From Streptomyces sp. B21-083 (GTDB taxonomy: Bacteria > Actinomycetota > Actinomycetes > Streptomycetales > Streptomycetaceae), in the NCBI RefSeq assembly GCF_036898825.1, contig NZ_JARUND010000003.1, positions 86,264-150,263 on the forward strand: DNA of 64,000 bases, in the 5' to 3' direction. The notes under the pieces are model-generated. The model searched no databases. It was given only the letters and a program-made list of their open reading frames with translations, and was not told where the DNA came from. How positions within the stretch are numbered: position 1 is the stretch's first letter; every line of letters starts with the position of its first letter. Of the stretch, positions 35,868 through 43,843 are shown piece by piece. The position numbers and the translations under genes are program-made.

Positions 35868-36053
35868 ATGCCCAACGCACTCCCGCTCGTGCCGACGGTC
35901 GTTGACGAGCGCGTGAGGCTCGTTCGACTGCACGGTGAGCTCTGCTTCCACTGCGGGGCCGTCAACAAGACCCTGCGCACGGCCGGACACGTAGTGGTCC
36001 GTGGCAGCACCCGCGTGTGGCAGATCGTCACGTGCGGGTGCCGAGCGGCATGA
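35868..36053 (+). CDS. Small Cys-containing protein
   Basis: The protein is 61 aa with ATG at 35868 preceded by CGGGG. Its cysteines are CFHCG at about 27-31 and CGC near the C-terminus, so one metal site is plausible. It follows the XRE regulator by 94 bases. The family is unknown; its codon bias is normal. Confidence 0.5.
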   Translation: MPNALPLVPTVVDERVRLVRLHGELCFHCGAVNKTLRTAGHVVVRGSTRVWQIVTCGCRAA

Positions 36054-36142
36054 CCTCGGCGTGACCTCCGTTGGGAGAGACGCCAGCAGGCCCCGGCGGT
36101 GCGCGAACACCCCGGGGCATGGCCGACTACGAAGGAGTCGAC

Positions 36143-36448
36143 GTGAACCTTGTACCACGATTGCTCGAACGGGTGAGAACACTCCTGCTCGGGCCGGCTG
36201 CATCCAGCAGTCCCACTCCTGATGCGGACCGGGAAGACGGCTCAGGCATGATCGCGCGCGATCCGTCGCCGGAGATGTGGGGAGCCATCCTCATCCATGC
36301 CCGACGTCGCAGGGCTCAGCGCCAAGAGTTGGTGTCGGTGCCCGCTCGGGACATCGAGCCGGGCGCAGCCACTCCGGTGCGCGCTCACGCCTTTCCACCG
36401 AACGGACAGGCGCGAGCGCTGGCCTTGTCGGCGCAGGGGGCTCGGTGA
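36143..36448 (+). CDS. Small hypothetical protein, N-terminal hydrophobic helix
   Basis: The protein is 101 aa with a GTG start at 36143 preceded by GAAGGAG. It starts VNLVPRLLERVRTLLLGPA, an amphipathic helix. The middle is acidic, and the basic segment RRRRAQRQELV precedes a loose tail. The stop overlaps the next start (TGATG). No family recognised. Confidence 0.5.
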   Translation: MNLVPRLLERVRTLLLGPAASSSPTPDADREDGSGMIARDPSPEMWGAILIHARRRRAQRQELVSVPARDIEPGAATPVRAHAFPPNGQARALALSAQGAR

Positions 36449-36675
36449 TGGTGACCGTGTACAAGCCGAATCTGGGCGACACCGTCGAGGACGCCGACAC
36501 AGGCAGGATCGGCAAGGTCATGGGCTGTGAGGGGCCGTACGTACAGGTGCGGCCGGTCGGTGGTGGCCGGGAATGGGATGCGCGGCCGGAGAATCTCCGG
36601 CCCGTCACCGACGCCGACGCTCTGAGTTCGGCCGTCGCGGTGGCCAACGCTCGTTCACGGGGAGAGTGGTTGTGA
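36448..36675 (+). CDS. Small SH3-like hypothetical protein
   Basis: The protein is 75 aa, starting MVTVYKPNLGDTVEDADTGR. Short strands with Gly turns (GKVMGCEGPYVQVRPVGGG) suggest a KOW/SH3-like barrel, a fold often found in small nucleic-acid-binding proteins (inference). It is coupled to both neighbours (TGATG before, GTGA after). Confidence 0.55.
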   Translation: MVTVYKPNLGDTVEDADTGRIGKVMGCEGPYVQVRPVGGGREWDARPENLRPVTDADALSSAVAVANARSRGEWL

Positions 36676-37022
36676 CGGCGAACACCTCCCTGCCCCTGGA
36701 CGTCGAGACGATGCGCGCCAGCGCGTACCGACTGCTCGTGCCAGACGCCGCGGTGCCCTCCGTGGAGGAACTTCACACGCTGATGCTCATGCTGCGGGGG
36801 CACCTGGCGCTCATCATCCCCGAAGTGGGGCGGGCTGCCTCCGCACGGCGCGGTGACGACACCCTCATCCGCGCGGACGCCCGGATGGCCATCTCCGAGA
36901 CGTGCAGGAAGCTGCGCATCAAGCCGAGCCCCGGCCTGAGTTCCCACCTCGCGTACGCGCGCCGTCTTTCCCGCTCCTTGAATGCCCTGTGCGACCACTA
37001 CGAGAACCTGCGCGGCGCATAG
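36672..37022 (+). CDS. Small helical hypothetical protein (DUF6415-like)
   Basis: The protein is 116 aa with a GTG start at 36672 inside the previous stop. It is mostly helical: VEELHTLMLMLRGHLALIIPEV, then a basic linker, then LAYARRLSRSLNALCDHYENL. The layout resembles Streptomyces-specific small proteins of the DUF6415 type found beside XRE regulators. Function unknown. Confidence 0.55.
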   Translation: MTANTSLPLDVETMRASAYRLLVPDAAVPSVEELHTLMLMLRGHLALIIPEVGRAASARRGDDTLIRADARMAISETCRKLRIKPSPGLSSHLAYARRLSRSLNALCDHYENLRGA

Positions 37023-37032
37023 CAGCTGGGCA

Positions 37033-37224
37033 ATGAGCGCCAGATCCGCAGAAGACTTGACGCTGTCCGCCGAGTGCACGGCCGCGAAGTTTCTCGACTG
37101 CACCGACACGCACGGCAGGCGCTGTCAGACCGATGACGTACTTCTGTCGCAGAGCACGGGCGTCCTGCTCCGTGTCCGCTGCCGCTGTCACGCACGGATC
37201 GCGGGCACAGGACGGGCCCGGTAG
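37033..37224 (+). CDS. Small Cys-rich hypothetical protein
   Basis: The protein is 63 aa, starting MSARSAEDLTLSAECTAAKF. It has five cysteines, including CRC near the end. The ribosome site is weak; the gene is included because it lies 10 bases after the previous gene and keeps coding bias. It is the last gene before the TnpB element. Confidence 0.4.
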   Translation: MSARSAEDLTLSAECTAAKFLDCTDTHGRRCQTDDVLLSQSTGVLLRVRCRCHARIAGTGRAR

Positions 37225-37254
37225 ATGCGGCGGGGGCGAAAACCTACACCGTTC

Positions 37255-39033
37255 CTAGAGACTGAGCGGGAGTGAGTCTTGTTGCCAAAACTCATGCTCG
37301 GCCGAACGCCCCGGACGGTGTTGGGCGTTCTGGTTGCCCGCGTTCGCTCCGCGTCCGGGCGGCACGGATCGTGTCCGTGGTCCGGGGATGCGGGGGCGGG
37401 GTTCCTCACGTCCAGGGACTCCTGGTCCGGCCTGGACGGTCCGATGCCCCACCGCATCTCTCCGGGGTGGTGGGGGCGGTGTCGTCCGTCGCCGGATCGG
37501 GTGTCCCTGGGCGCGCCTTCCGATCGCCACGGCAGCAGCATCATGGCGAGTTGTCTTACAGGTGGTTGTGGTGAGGGGCTTCTGCCAGTGCTGGGCACCC
37601 CACCGGCTGGTGTAGGCGGGGTCGACGGCGATGACCGCGATACCCGACTGGTCGGCCATCGAGGACAGCCGGGCACGGAGTTTGCCGGTGGGCATGCCGG
37701 AGATCAGCTGGCGGAAGCGTTTCCTGCGGCCGTGCTTCTCCCGGGTCTTCTCCGCCGTGAAGTCCAGGTCTTCCACCGCGATCGCCTTCACGCCGCACGT
37801 TCGGGCCCAGTGCAGGAGGCCGGTGAGGGCGTGGCGGACCTGGGCGTCGCGGTGTCCGGCGGTACCGGTCAGGTCGTAGGAGAAGCGGCGCGGGCTGCCG
37901 GTGGGGTTGCCGTGGGTGTCGAGGTGCCAGGCGGCGAGGTGGTCGGCGTTCATGTCGACGCCGATCACCCCGTGGGCGAGCGCGGCCTCCATCGGCACGG
38001 TCGAGGTGGGCGGGATCTGCCAGGACGCTGTCACGTACCAGCGGTCCCGGCCCGTGTCCAGGTGGATGCGGTAGGCGATCGCCCGGTTCGCCGCAACGCG
38101 GTCCGCCCACTCGCCGCCCCGGTGCGCGAACACGACCCGGCAGGCGAGGACGTACCGGCCGTGCGGGGCGTTCGCCAGATACCCCAGCGGTGCGGGGAGT
38201 TTGATGCTGACCTCGCCGTCGGGGCTGATACGGATGGTCTCGTTGCCGTAGCGCTTCCAGGACTCCCCGTCCGCCTGGCAGAACCAGCGCTCCGCCTCCC
38301 ACCGCCCACGCCACGCGGACTCCGTCAGCCCGGCCGCCTCCAGGTGGTGGCGGGTGCGGGCCAGTTGCTTGCCGCCGCGCACGACATGCACGACACCGGC
38401 CTCGCGGTCGGCGCGTGCGGCGGCAAGCCGGTCTTCCAGGACCCGCAGCCGCCGGGACTTCGCGTGCCATTCCCGCTGGGACCGGTAACCCCCGGGCGCC
38501 TTCTTTGTCCCCTTCTGCCCGACCGGCAGGGACAGGCGGCGCTCGATGGCGCGGACGCCTGCTTCCAGGTTCTGGACATGCGCCGACTGGCAGCGCCGGG
38601 CCAGCGCCCACTGGTCATGGGTGGCTTTGGTGATACTGCCCGCCCACCGCGATGACGACAGTGGCGTCAACTCCCGCTTCCGCACCGCCCACGCCGCACC
38701 GGAAGGCGACAGGCCGTCCCGGCATCGTGTCTTGAGGTCCTTGGAAGCCAGCGACCCCAGATGCGCCCCCACCAGCCGCAGCACCTTCTCATCGCCCGGC
38801 GTCAGGAGTTTGAGGCGGGTCCGCACGGCCACACCGGACGGACCGGACGCGACGAACGACGCCGCGATACTCCTCAGCTCACCCACCCCGCCACCCCCGC
38901 CCGAAGATCCCGTCGCCGTGGGAAACGAGCACCACCCGGGAAGGTCACGCATTCGACCTAGGAACGTCAGTTCCTCACTGAAACCGGCCCTACGGGCGAA
39001 GCGCGCGACACGACCGAGACCAGCAGCACTCAC
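37255..39033 (-). CDS. TnpB-related RuvC-like nuclease (IS200/IS605 OrfB family)
   Basis: The protein is 592 aa with a GTG start at 39033, long for TnpB. The RuvC-like catalytic residues are visible: Asp in IGVDMNADHLA, Glu in AIAVEDLDFTAEK and Asp in TTRHDAAAVAIGRR. Between the last two, where TnpB normally has a CxxC...CxxC zinc finger, only VDPAYTSRWGAQHW and a single Cys remain, so the finger is lost, as in actinobacterial 'TnpB-related' proteins. The C-terminal 90 residues are Pro/Arg-rich. TnpB proteins are guided by an RNA made from the element's 3' end; here that would be around 37,150-37,350 (inference). Confidence 0.85.
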   Translation of the reverse strand: MSAAGLGRVARFARRAGFSEELTFLGRMRDLPGWCSFPTATGSSGGGGGVGELRSIAASFVASGPSGVAVRTRLKLLTPGDEKVLRLVGAHLGSLASKDLKTRCRDGLSPSGAAWAVRKRELTPLSSSRWAGSITKATHDQWALARRCQSAHVQNLEAGVRAIERRLSLPVGQKGTKKAPGGYRSQREWHAKSRRLRVLEDRLAAARADREAGVVHVVRGGKQLARTRHHLEAAGLTESAWRGRWEAERWFCQADGESWKRYGNETIRISPDGEVSIKLPAPLGYLANAPHGRYVLACRVVFAHRGGEWADRVAANRAIAYRIHLDTGRDRWYVTASWQIPPTSTVPMEAALAHGVIGVDMNADHLAAWHLDTHGNPTGSPRRFSYDLTGTAGHRDAQVRHALTGLLHWARTCGVKAIAVEDLDFTAEKTREKHGRRKRFRQLISGMPTGKLRARLSSMADQSGIAVIAVDPAYTSRWGAQHWQKPLTTTTCKTTRHDAAAVAIGRRAQGHPIRRRTTPPPPPRRDAVGHRTVQAGPGVPGREEPRPRIPGPRTRSVPPGRGANAGNQNAQHRPGRSAEHEFWQQDSLPLSL

Positions 39034-39042
39034 TCCCGCTCA
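37263..39042 (-). mobile_element. TnpB-only element bounded by 15-bp inverted repeats
   Basis: TGAGCGGGAGTGAGT at 37263-37277 and its exact complement ACTCACTCCCGCTCA at 39028-39042 bound a 1,780-bp unit that is almost wholly the tnpB-like gene. The right repeat covers the start codon and the left one the last codons. No TnpA transposase gene is present. Classical IS200/IS605 ends are subterminal hairpins rather than inverted repeats, so this arrangement is odd. No target duplication was identified. Confidence 0.55.
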
Positions 39043-39079
39043 CCAGAACGCACTTACACGCGCTCCCGCGGCAGCAGCT

Positions 39080-41080
39080 CTAAATGCCCGCCCGCTCCCC
39101 CCGCCGCCGACCCAACAGCTCCGCCAACCCCCGCCGGGTGGCAGCCAGCACCACGCGGTCCTCCGCCCGCAGCACATACGTCGCCGGCAGATCCCACACC
39201 AGCCCCGAGGGCCGGGCGTCCTCCCCGGCGCCCTCGGAGCCGGGGCTCACCCCCGTGTCCAGCGCCAGCACCCGCCACGACCCCGCCCGAAACGCCTCCC
39301 CGACCGTCCGCCCCTCCAACTGCGCATGCCCGCCCACCCGCATCGCGGCGAACAGCAGCACCCGTCGCTCGACGGGAATCGTGCCCAGGATCTGCGTCTG
39401 GCGGCCCATCATCGCCCCGGCGAACGCGGGCGCCGACAGGTGCGACACGCTCCGGCTGCGGGTGGTGGCGCCGGGGTGCGCCGCGCGCAGGGTGCGGTAC
39501 ACGGCGGTGGCGAAGTCGTCGTCGTACAGGCGCAGGACGACGCGCAGGTCGGGCCGTACGGAACGCCCGTACAGGACGGCCTCCAGGTTCGTCGTGTCGG
39601 CGCTGGTGAGGGCGAGGAGGGCCTGCGCGCGGTTGATCTTCGCGGCCTCCAGGACGCCCTCCTGGGTCACGTCGCCCAGCACCACCGGCACCCGCAGCCG
39701 CCGTGCCGTCGCGAGTCCGCGCGCGTCGGGGTCCGCCTCGACGCACACCACCGGGATGTTCAGTTCACGCAGCCGGGTCAGCACCCGGGTACCGATCTTG
39801 CCGAGCCCGAGCAGCACCACGTGCCCGCTCAGCCCGCGCGGCGGCTTCCGTACCGCCGATCCGCTGCGAAACGTACCGAGCGCCTCCAGGACGGCGGCCA
39901 GCAGGACCGGCAGCAGCAGCAACCCGACGAGTCCGGAGAGGAGTTGGAGGATCTGGCGGGGCATCGAGGCGCCGAGCGCCGGGTCGTTGATCGCGAAGAG
40001 GTCGAGCAGGGTCAGGTAGGTCGCGTGGACGGGATGGTCCCCCGTCGCGATCGTCAGCGCGATGGCGAGGGCGATCACGCACCCGACCATCCCGGCCAGC
40101 GACCACCGCAGCCGCTGGGAGAACAGGGAAGCGAACGGCGGCACGACGCCCCGCCCGCGCCCGCCCGACATCGACGTCCCGGAGTACGCGTACGACACCT
40201 GTTGCAGCACGACCGTTCCGCGTCCGGTCGCCGCCGCGACCGCGGCCGCGTCGGGGAGCAGCCGGGGTCCCTGGTCACCGCTGCCCTCGGAGCCGTCCGC
40301 ACCGGCCGGGTCGCTGCTCGTGGCGGAGAGCAGGGCGAGGGTGTGCAGGCCGGGGTCGGCGACCTCGCCCGGCGCCGGTGGCTGCCGTTCAACGGCGCGC
40401 AGCAGCAGTCTGTCGGTCTGGACGACCTTGCTGGTCCCGGTGATGGCGGTGGCGGCGAGCGCGGGGGCGGCGGTGTCGGCGTCGGACAGGACGGTGGTCG
40501 ACGCGTCGAGATCGCCGGGCTCGGTCGTGCCGTCGCCGGGGTCCGCCGACAACACCGATGCCTGGTCGAGGAGTTCCTCGATGTGCTGGCCCAACCGTCG
40601 GTTGTAGAGCCGCAGTACGAGCCGCAGTCGTGGGTTGAGGCGGCGGGCGGTGAGTGCCGCGCGGATGTTGGTCTCGTCGTCGTCGTACACGAGGGCCAGG
40701 GCCGCGGCCCGCTCCGCGCCCGCCTGGGCGAGTACGGCCTCGGTCGCCTCGACGGCTTCCAACATCCCTGCGTGCGGCCCGGGTTCACTACTGCCTGCCC
40801 CGCCCGTAGTCCCGTTGCCCGCCGCCCGGTTGACGGCCGCGGACATCCGGTCGAGCAGCGCCGACGCGGTTCCGGCGGCCCGGACGACCACCGGTGGCCG
40901 TACGTTCCGCTCCGAGGGCGGGACGACGAGTGTGACCTGCTCGCCGTAGACGTTGCGGAGTTCGTGGGCAAGACGGTGGGCGAGCCCGTCGTCCCCGGCC
41001 ACGATCATGTGCGCGGCGGGATCACCGGTACGAGGCCCGTTCGGCCCGCTCTGACTCGGAAGGTTCCCCAGGATCGCCAC
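39080..41080 (-). CDS. TrkA-N/RCK-type NAD-binding potassium channel-like protein
   Basis: The protein is 666 aa. Two Rossmann units flank a membrane part. The first (HMIVAGDDGLAHRLAHEL) lacks the full GxGxxG. Membrane helices lie at about 330-350 and 380-410 (LRWSLAGMVGCVIALAIALTIA; LQLLSGLVGLLLLPVLLAAVLEAL). The second Rossmann unit has HVVLLGLGKIGTRVLTRL (GxGxxG) and ends with Asp in CVEADPDARG. The pattern is that of RCK ion-channel proteins such as CASTOR/POLLUX-like ones, without a recognisable TVGYG filter. The start is GTG at 41080 or ATG at 41008. Confidence 0.82.
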   Translation of the reverse strand: MAILGNLPSQSGPNGPRTGDPAAHMIVAGDDGLAHRLAHELRNVYGEQVTLVVPPSERNVRPPVVVRAAGTASALLDRMSAAVNRAAGNGTTGGAGSSEPGPHAGMLEAVEATEAVLAQAGAERAAALALVYDDDETNIRAALTARRLNPRLRLVLRLYNRRLGQHIEELLDQASVLSADPGDGTTEPGDLDASTTVLSDADTAAPALAATAITGTSKVVQTDRLLLRAVERQPPAPGEVADPGLHTLALLSATSSDPAGADGSEGSGDQGPRLLPDAAAVAAATGRGTVVLQQVSYAYSGTSMSGGRGRGVVPPFASLFSQRLRWSLAGMVGCVIALAIALTIATGDHPVHATYLTLLDLFAINDPALGASMPRQILQLLSGLVGLLLLPVLLAAVLEALGTFRSGSAVRKPPRGLSGHVVLLGLGKIGTRVLTRLRELNIPVVCVEADPDARGLATARRLRVPVVLGDVTQEGVLEAAKINRAQALLALTSADTTNLEAVLYGRSVRPDLRVVLRLYDDDFATAVYRTLRAAHPGATTRSRSVSHLSAPAFAGAMMGRQTQILGTIPVERRVLLFAAMRVGGHAQLEGRTVGEAFRAGSWRVLALDTGVSPGSEGAGEDARPSGLVWDLPATYVLRAEDRVVLAATRRGLAELLGRRRGERAGI

Positions 41081-41149
41081 GAGGGAGAAGACTGCCGTAC
41101 CGGGACGGGCGGTTGCGGGCCGGGGCCCGTCGGATGATCAAATCCGCGG

Positions 41150-42316
41150 TCAGGCTCGCCCCCCGTTGTGCACCCCGTCGGACACCCCGCTGCGGCCCAC
41201 GATCCGCCCCGCCCGGTCGATACAGATCACGTCGACCGCGACGGGCGCCCCGCGCAGCACGGTCAGGGCCTCGTCGCGTGCGGCCACCGCGACCAGGTCG
41301 CCGAGCGGGACACCGGCCGCCGCGCACAACTGCAGTGCCGCGAGGCCGGTGTTGGCGCCCGTGACCTCGGCGGCCAGTGTCTCGCTCGCGCCGCCGCGCC
41401 GGGCCAGTTCGGCGAGGAGGCCCAGGTCGACCTGCGAACGGGCGGAGTGCAGATCCAGGTGACCGGCCGCCAGCTTCGACAGTTTCGCGAACCCGCCGCA
41501 GATCGTGAGCCGGTCGACGGGATGACGTCGTACGTACTTCAGTACCGCTCCCGCGAAGTCGCCCATGTCGAGCAGGGCCTGCTCGGGGAGTCCGTAGGCG
41601 GCCACGACCGTCTTCTCCGAGGTCGAGCCGGTGCACCCGGCGACATGGGTGTGCCCGGCGGCCCGGGCCACGTCCACGCCCCGCCGGATCGAGTCGATCC
41701 ACGCCGAGCAGGAGTAGGGGACGACGATCCCGGTGGTCCCCAGGATGGACAGGCCGCCGAGGATGCCCAGACGCGGGTTCCAGGTGGACCTGGCGATCTC
41801 CTCGCCGTGGTCGACGGAGACGGTGATCTCGACGTCGCCGCTCCCCCCGTGTTCGGCCGCCACCCGGGCCACGTGGTCGCGCATCAGCTGCCGGGGGACC
41901 GGGTTGACCGCCGGTTCGCCGACCGGCAGCGGTAGTCCGGGGCGGGTGACCGTGCCGACGCCCGGACCGGCCCGGAAGACGACGCCGGACCCGGCGGGCA
42001 GTCGGCGCACGGTCGCGCGGACCAGTGCGCCGTGGGTGACGTCCGGGTCGTCGCCCGCGTCCTTGACGATGCCCGCCATGGCGTACGAGCCGGTCAGCTC
42101 CTCGGTGGCCAGCGCGAACGCCGGTGTCTGGCCCCTGGGCAGCGTGATCGTCACCGGGTCGGGAAAGTCGCCGGTCAGCAGGGCGGTGTACGCCGCTGTC
42201 GTGGCGGCGGTCGCACAGGCGCCGGTGGTCCAGCCGGGGCGCAGGCCGGTGTGCTTGAGTTGGGCGCCGCGCCCGCCCCTGGCCTCGCTGCCGCCCTTGG
42301 CCTCGCTGCCGCTCAT
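41150..42316 (-). CDS. cbiD: Cobalt-precorrin-5B C1-methyltransferase
   Basis: The protein is 388 aa. It begins with the CbiD signature LRPGWTTGACATAATTAA, followed by ITLPRGQ, KDAGDDPDVTHGA and GGLSILGTTGIVVPYS. CbiD methylates C1 during ring contraction in the anaerobic cobalamin route, using SAM. The start is ATG at 42316; a GTG two codons upstream is also possible. It is divergent from cobK with only 35 bases between, so the two share a regulatory region. Confidence 0.95.
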   Translation of the reverse strand: MSGSEAKGGSEARGGRGAQLKHTGLRPGWTTGACATAATTAAYTALLTGDFPDPVTITLPRGQTPAFALATEELTGSYAMAGIVKDAGDDPDVTHGALVRATVRRLPAGSGVVFRAGPGVGTVTRPGLPLPVGEPAVNPVPRQLMRDHVARVAAEHGGSGDVEITVSVDHGEEIARSTWNPRLGILGGLSILGTTGIVVPYSCSAWIDSIRRGVDVARAAGHTHVAGCTGSTSEKTVVAAYGLPEQALLDMGDFAGAVLKYVRRHPVDRLTICGGFAKLSKLAAGHLDLHSARSQVDLGLLAELARRGGASETLAAEVTGANTGLAALQLCAAAGVPLGDLVAVAARDEALTVLRGAPVAVDVICIDRAGRIVGRSGVSDGVHNGGRA

Positions 42317-42351
42317 CACCACTCGCCGCTCATGAAGGGAACCCGGTCCTC

Positions 42352-43122
42352 GTGCACGTACTGATCCTGGGCGGAACGGCCGAGGCCCGCCGTCTCGCCG
42401 AGCTCCTGGCGGCCGAAGAGGGTGTGCTCCGGGTGACGAACTCGCTGGCCGGACGGGTCTCCGCGCCCCGGCTGCCGCCCGGCGAGGTGCGCGTCGGCGG
42501 TTTCGGCGGGGCCGAGGGGCTCGCCGAGTGGCTGCGCGCGCACCGGGTGGACGTGCTCATCGACGCCACCCACCCCTTCGCCGGGACGATCAGTTTCCAT
42601 GCGGCGCGGGCCGCCGCCGCGGTCCATGTTCCCCTGCTCGCGCTCCGGCGTCCCGGCTGGGTGCCGGTCGAGGGCGACGACTGGCACGGGGCCGGCTCCC
42701 TGGAGGGGGCCGCCGCGCTGCTGCCCACGCTCGGCCGGCGCGTGTTCCTCACCACCGGGCGCCTGGGCCTGGCGGCCTTCGCCGGCGCCGCGCTGGACGA
42801 GCTGTGGTTCCTCGTCCGTACCGTCGACGCGCCACAGGCTCCGCACCCCGCCCGCATGGAGGTACTGCTCGACCGGGGCCCCTTCACCCTCGACGGCGAA
42901 CGCGAACTGCTGCGCCGCCACCGCGTCGACGTCCTCGTCACCAAGGACAGCGGCGGCCCGGCCACCGCCCCGAAACTCACGGCGGCGAGGGAAGCGGGCG
43001 TCCCGGTGGTCGTCGTACGGCGCCCGGCGGTGCCCGAGGGTGTGCGCGTGGTCGAGGGGCCGGAGGAGGCGGTGCGGGCGCTGCGGCTGGGTGGCTGTCC
43101 CGCGCCGTGCGAGCCGGGCTGA
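42352..43122 (+). CDS. cobK: Precorrin-6A/cobalt-precorrin-6A reductase
   Basis: The protein is 256 aa with a GTG start. It begins MHVLILGGTAEARRLAELL (NADPH-binding) and has DVLIDATHPFAGTIS, the hallmark of CobK/CbiJ, and LVTKDSGGPATAPKL near the end. It reduces the macrocycle in cobalamin synthesis. The last 16 codons (VRALRLGG...) lie in a segment that is repeated 121 bases downstream. Confidence 0.94.
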   Translation: MHVLILGGTAEARRLAELLAAEEGVLRVTNSLAGRVSAPRLPPGEVRVGGFGGAEGLAEWLRAHRVDVLIDATHPFAGTISFHAARAAAAVHVPLLALRRPGWVPVEGDDWHGAGSLEGAAALLPTLGRRVFLTTGRLGLAAFAGAALDELWFLVRTVDAPQAPHPARMEVLLDRGPFTLDGERELLRRHRVDVLVTKDSGGPATAPKLTAAREAGVPVVVVRRPAVPEGVRVVEGPEEAVRALRLGGCPAPCEPG

Positions 43123-43252
43123 CCGCCCCGGCCGGGGTGCGGGCGCGGCTCCCGCCTGGGTCCCCGGGTGGGACTCCAACCGGGGCGGGGTGGTGCGGGC
43201 GTTGCGGCTGGGCGGTTGCCCCGCGCCGTGCGAGCCGGGCTGACCGCCCCGC
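43071..43252. repeat. Duplicated 3' end of cobK (about 60 bp, offset 121)
   Basis: The segment starting GGTGCGGGCG at 43071 recurs at 43192 with few changes, including the stop codon and GACCGCCCCG after it. The second copy is a non-coding echo of the gene's tail. Confidence 0.85.
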
Positions 43253-43260
43253 CCGGGCCC

Positions 43261-43380
43261 GTACCCCGGGCACGGCCCCACCCGTACCCCGGGCACGGCC
43301 CCACCCGTACCCCGGGCACGGCCCCGCCCGTACTCCGGCACCGCCCCGCCCGTACTCCGGGCACGGCTCCGCCCCGGAGT
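43261..43380. repeat. 23-bp tandem repeat, about five copies
   Basis: Units begin GTACCCCGGGCACGG at 43261, 43284, 43307, 43330 and 43352 (the last two with GTACTCCGG). No spacer diversity, so this is a minisatellite in the gene-free stretch between cobK and the CFAS remnant. Confidence 0.88.
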
Positions 43381-43412
43381 TCGGCAGAGCCGTCTCCTTG
43401 CCGGCCAATCCG

Positions 43413-43843
43413 CCGCGGAGCCTGGACGCGCGGCTCGCCCCGGGCGGCCGGGTGTCGCTCCAGACCATCACCATGCCGCACGAGCGTTGCTCGCCACCCG
43501 GGACACCTTCACCTGGATCCACAAGTACGTCCTCCCCGGCGGGTTCATCCCGTCCACACGGGCGATCGAGGACACGGTCCGCGACCACACCCGCCTGCGC
43601 CCGGCCCGACGTGACGGTTTCGGCGCGCACTACGCGGAAACCCTGCGACTGTGGCGGGAGCGGTTCACCGCACGTGCGGACGACGTCGAGGCGCTCGGCT
43701 TCGACGAGACCTTCCGCCGGTTGTGGACCTTCTACCTCGCCTACTCCGAGGCCGGGTTCCGCTCCGGCTACCTCGACGTCCAGCAGCACCTCTTCACGAA
43801 GGAGCCCGCCGCCACCTTGAACACCCACCACGAGGGACGGTGA
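43413..43843 (+). pseudogene. 3' remnant of a cyclopropane-fatty-acid synthase-like methyltransferase
   Basis: In one frame SLDARLAPGGRVSLQTITMPHER is readable; one base later the sense continues in the next frame as LATRDTFTWIHKYVLPGG up to HLFTKEPAATLN and TGA at 43841-43843. Together they match the C-terminal third of the SAM-dependent CFA synthase family. The N-terminal SAM-binding part is missing and a frameshift lies near 43,490. The stop still overlaps the DUF1295 start, as in the intact operon type where these two genes are neighbours. Confidence 0.75.

Noticed and set aside
42317..42351. Cobalamin riboswitch controlling cbiD/cobK or the NiCoT gene
   Set aside because: Only 35 bases separate cbiD and cobK, and no B12-box-like sequence was seen there or in 45584-45832.
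43261..43380. 23-bp repeats as a CRISPR array or integron site
   Set aside because: No unique spacers between units; it is a simple minisatellite.
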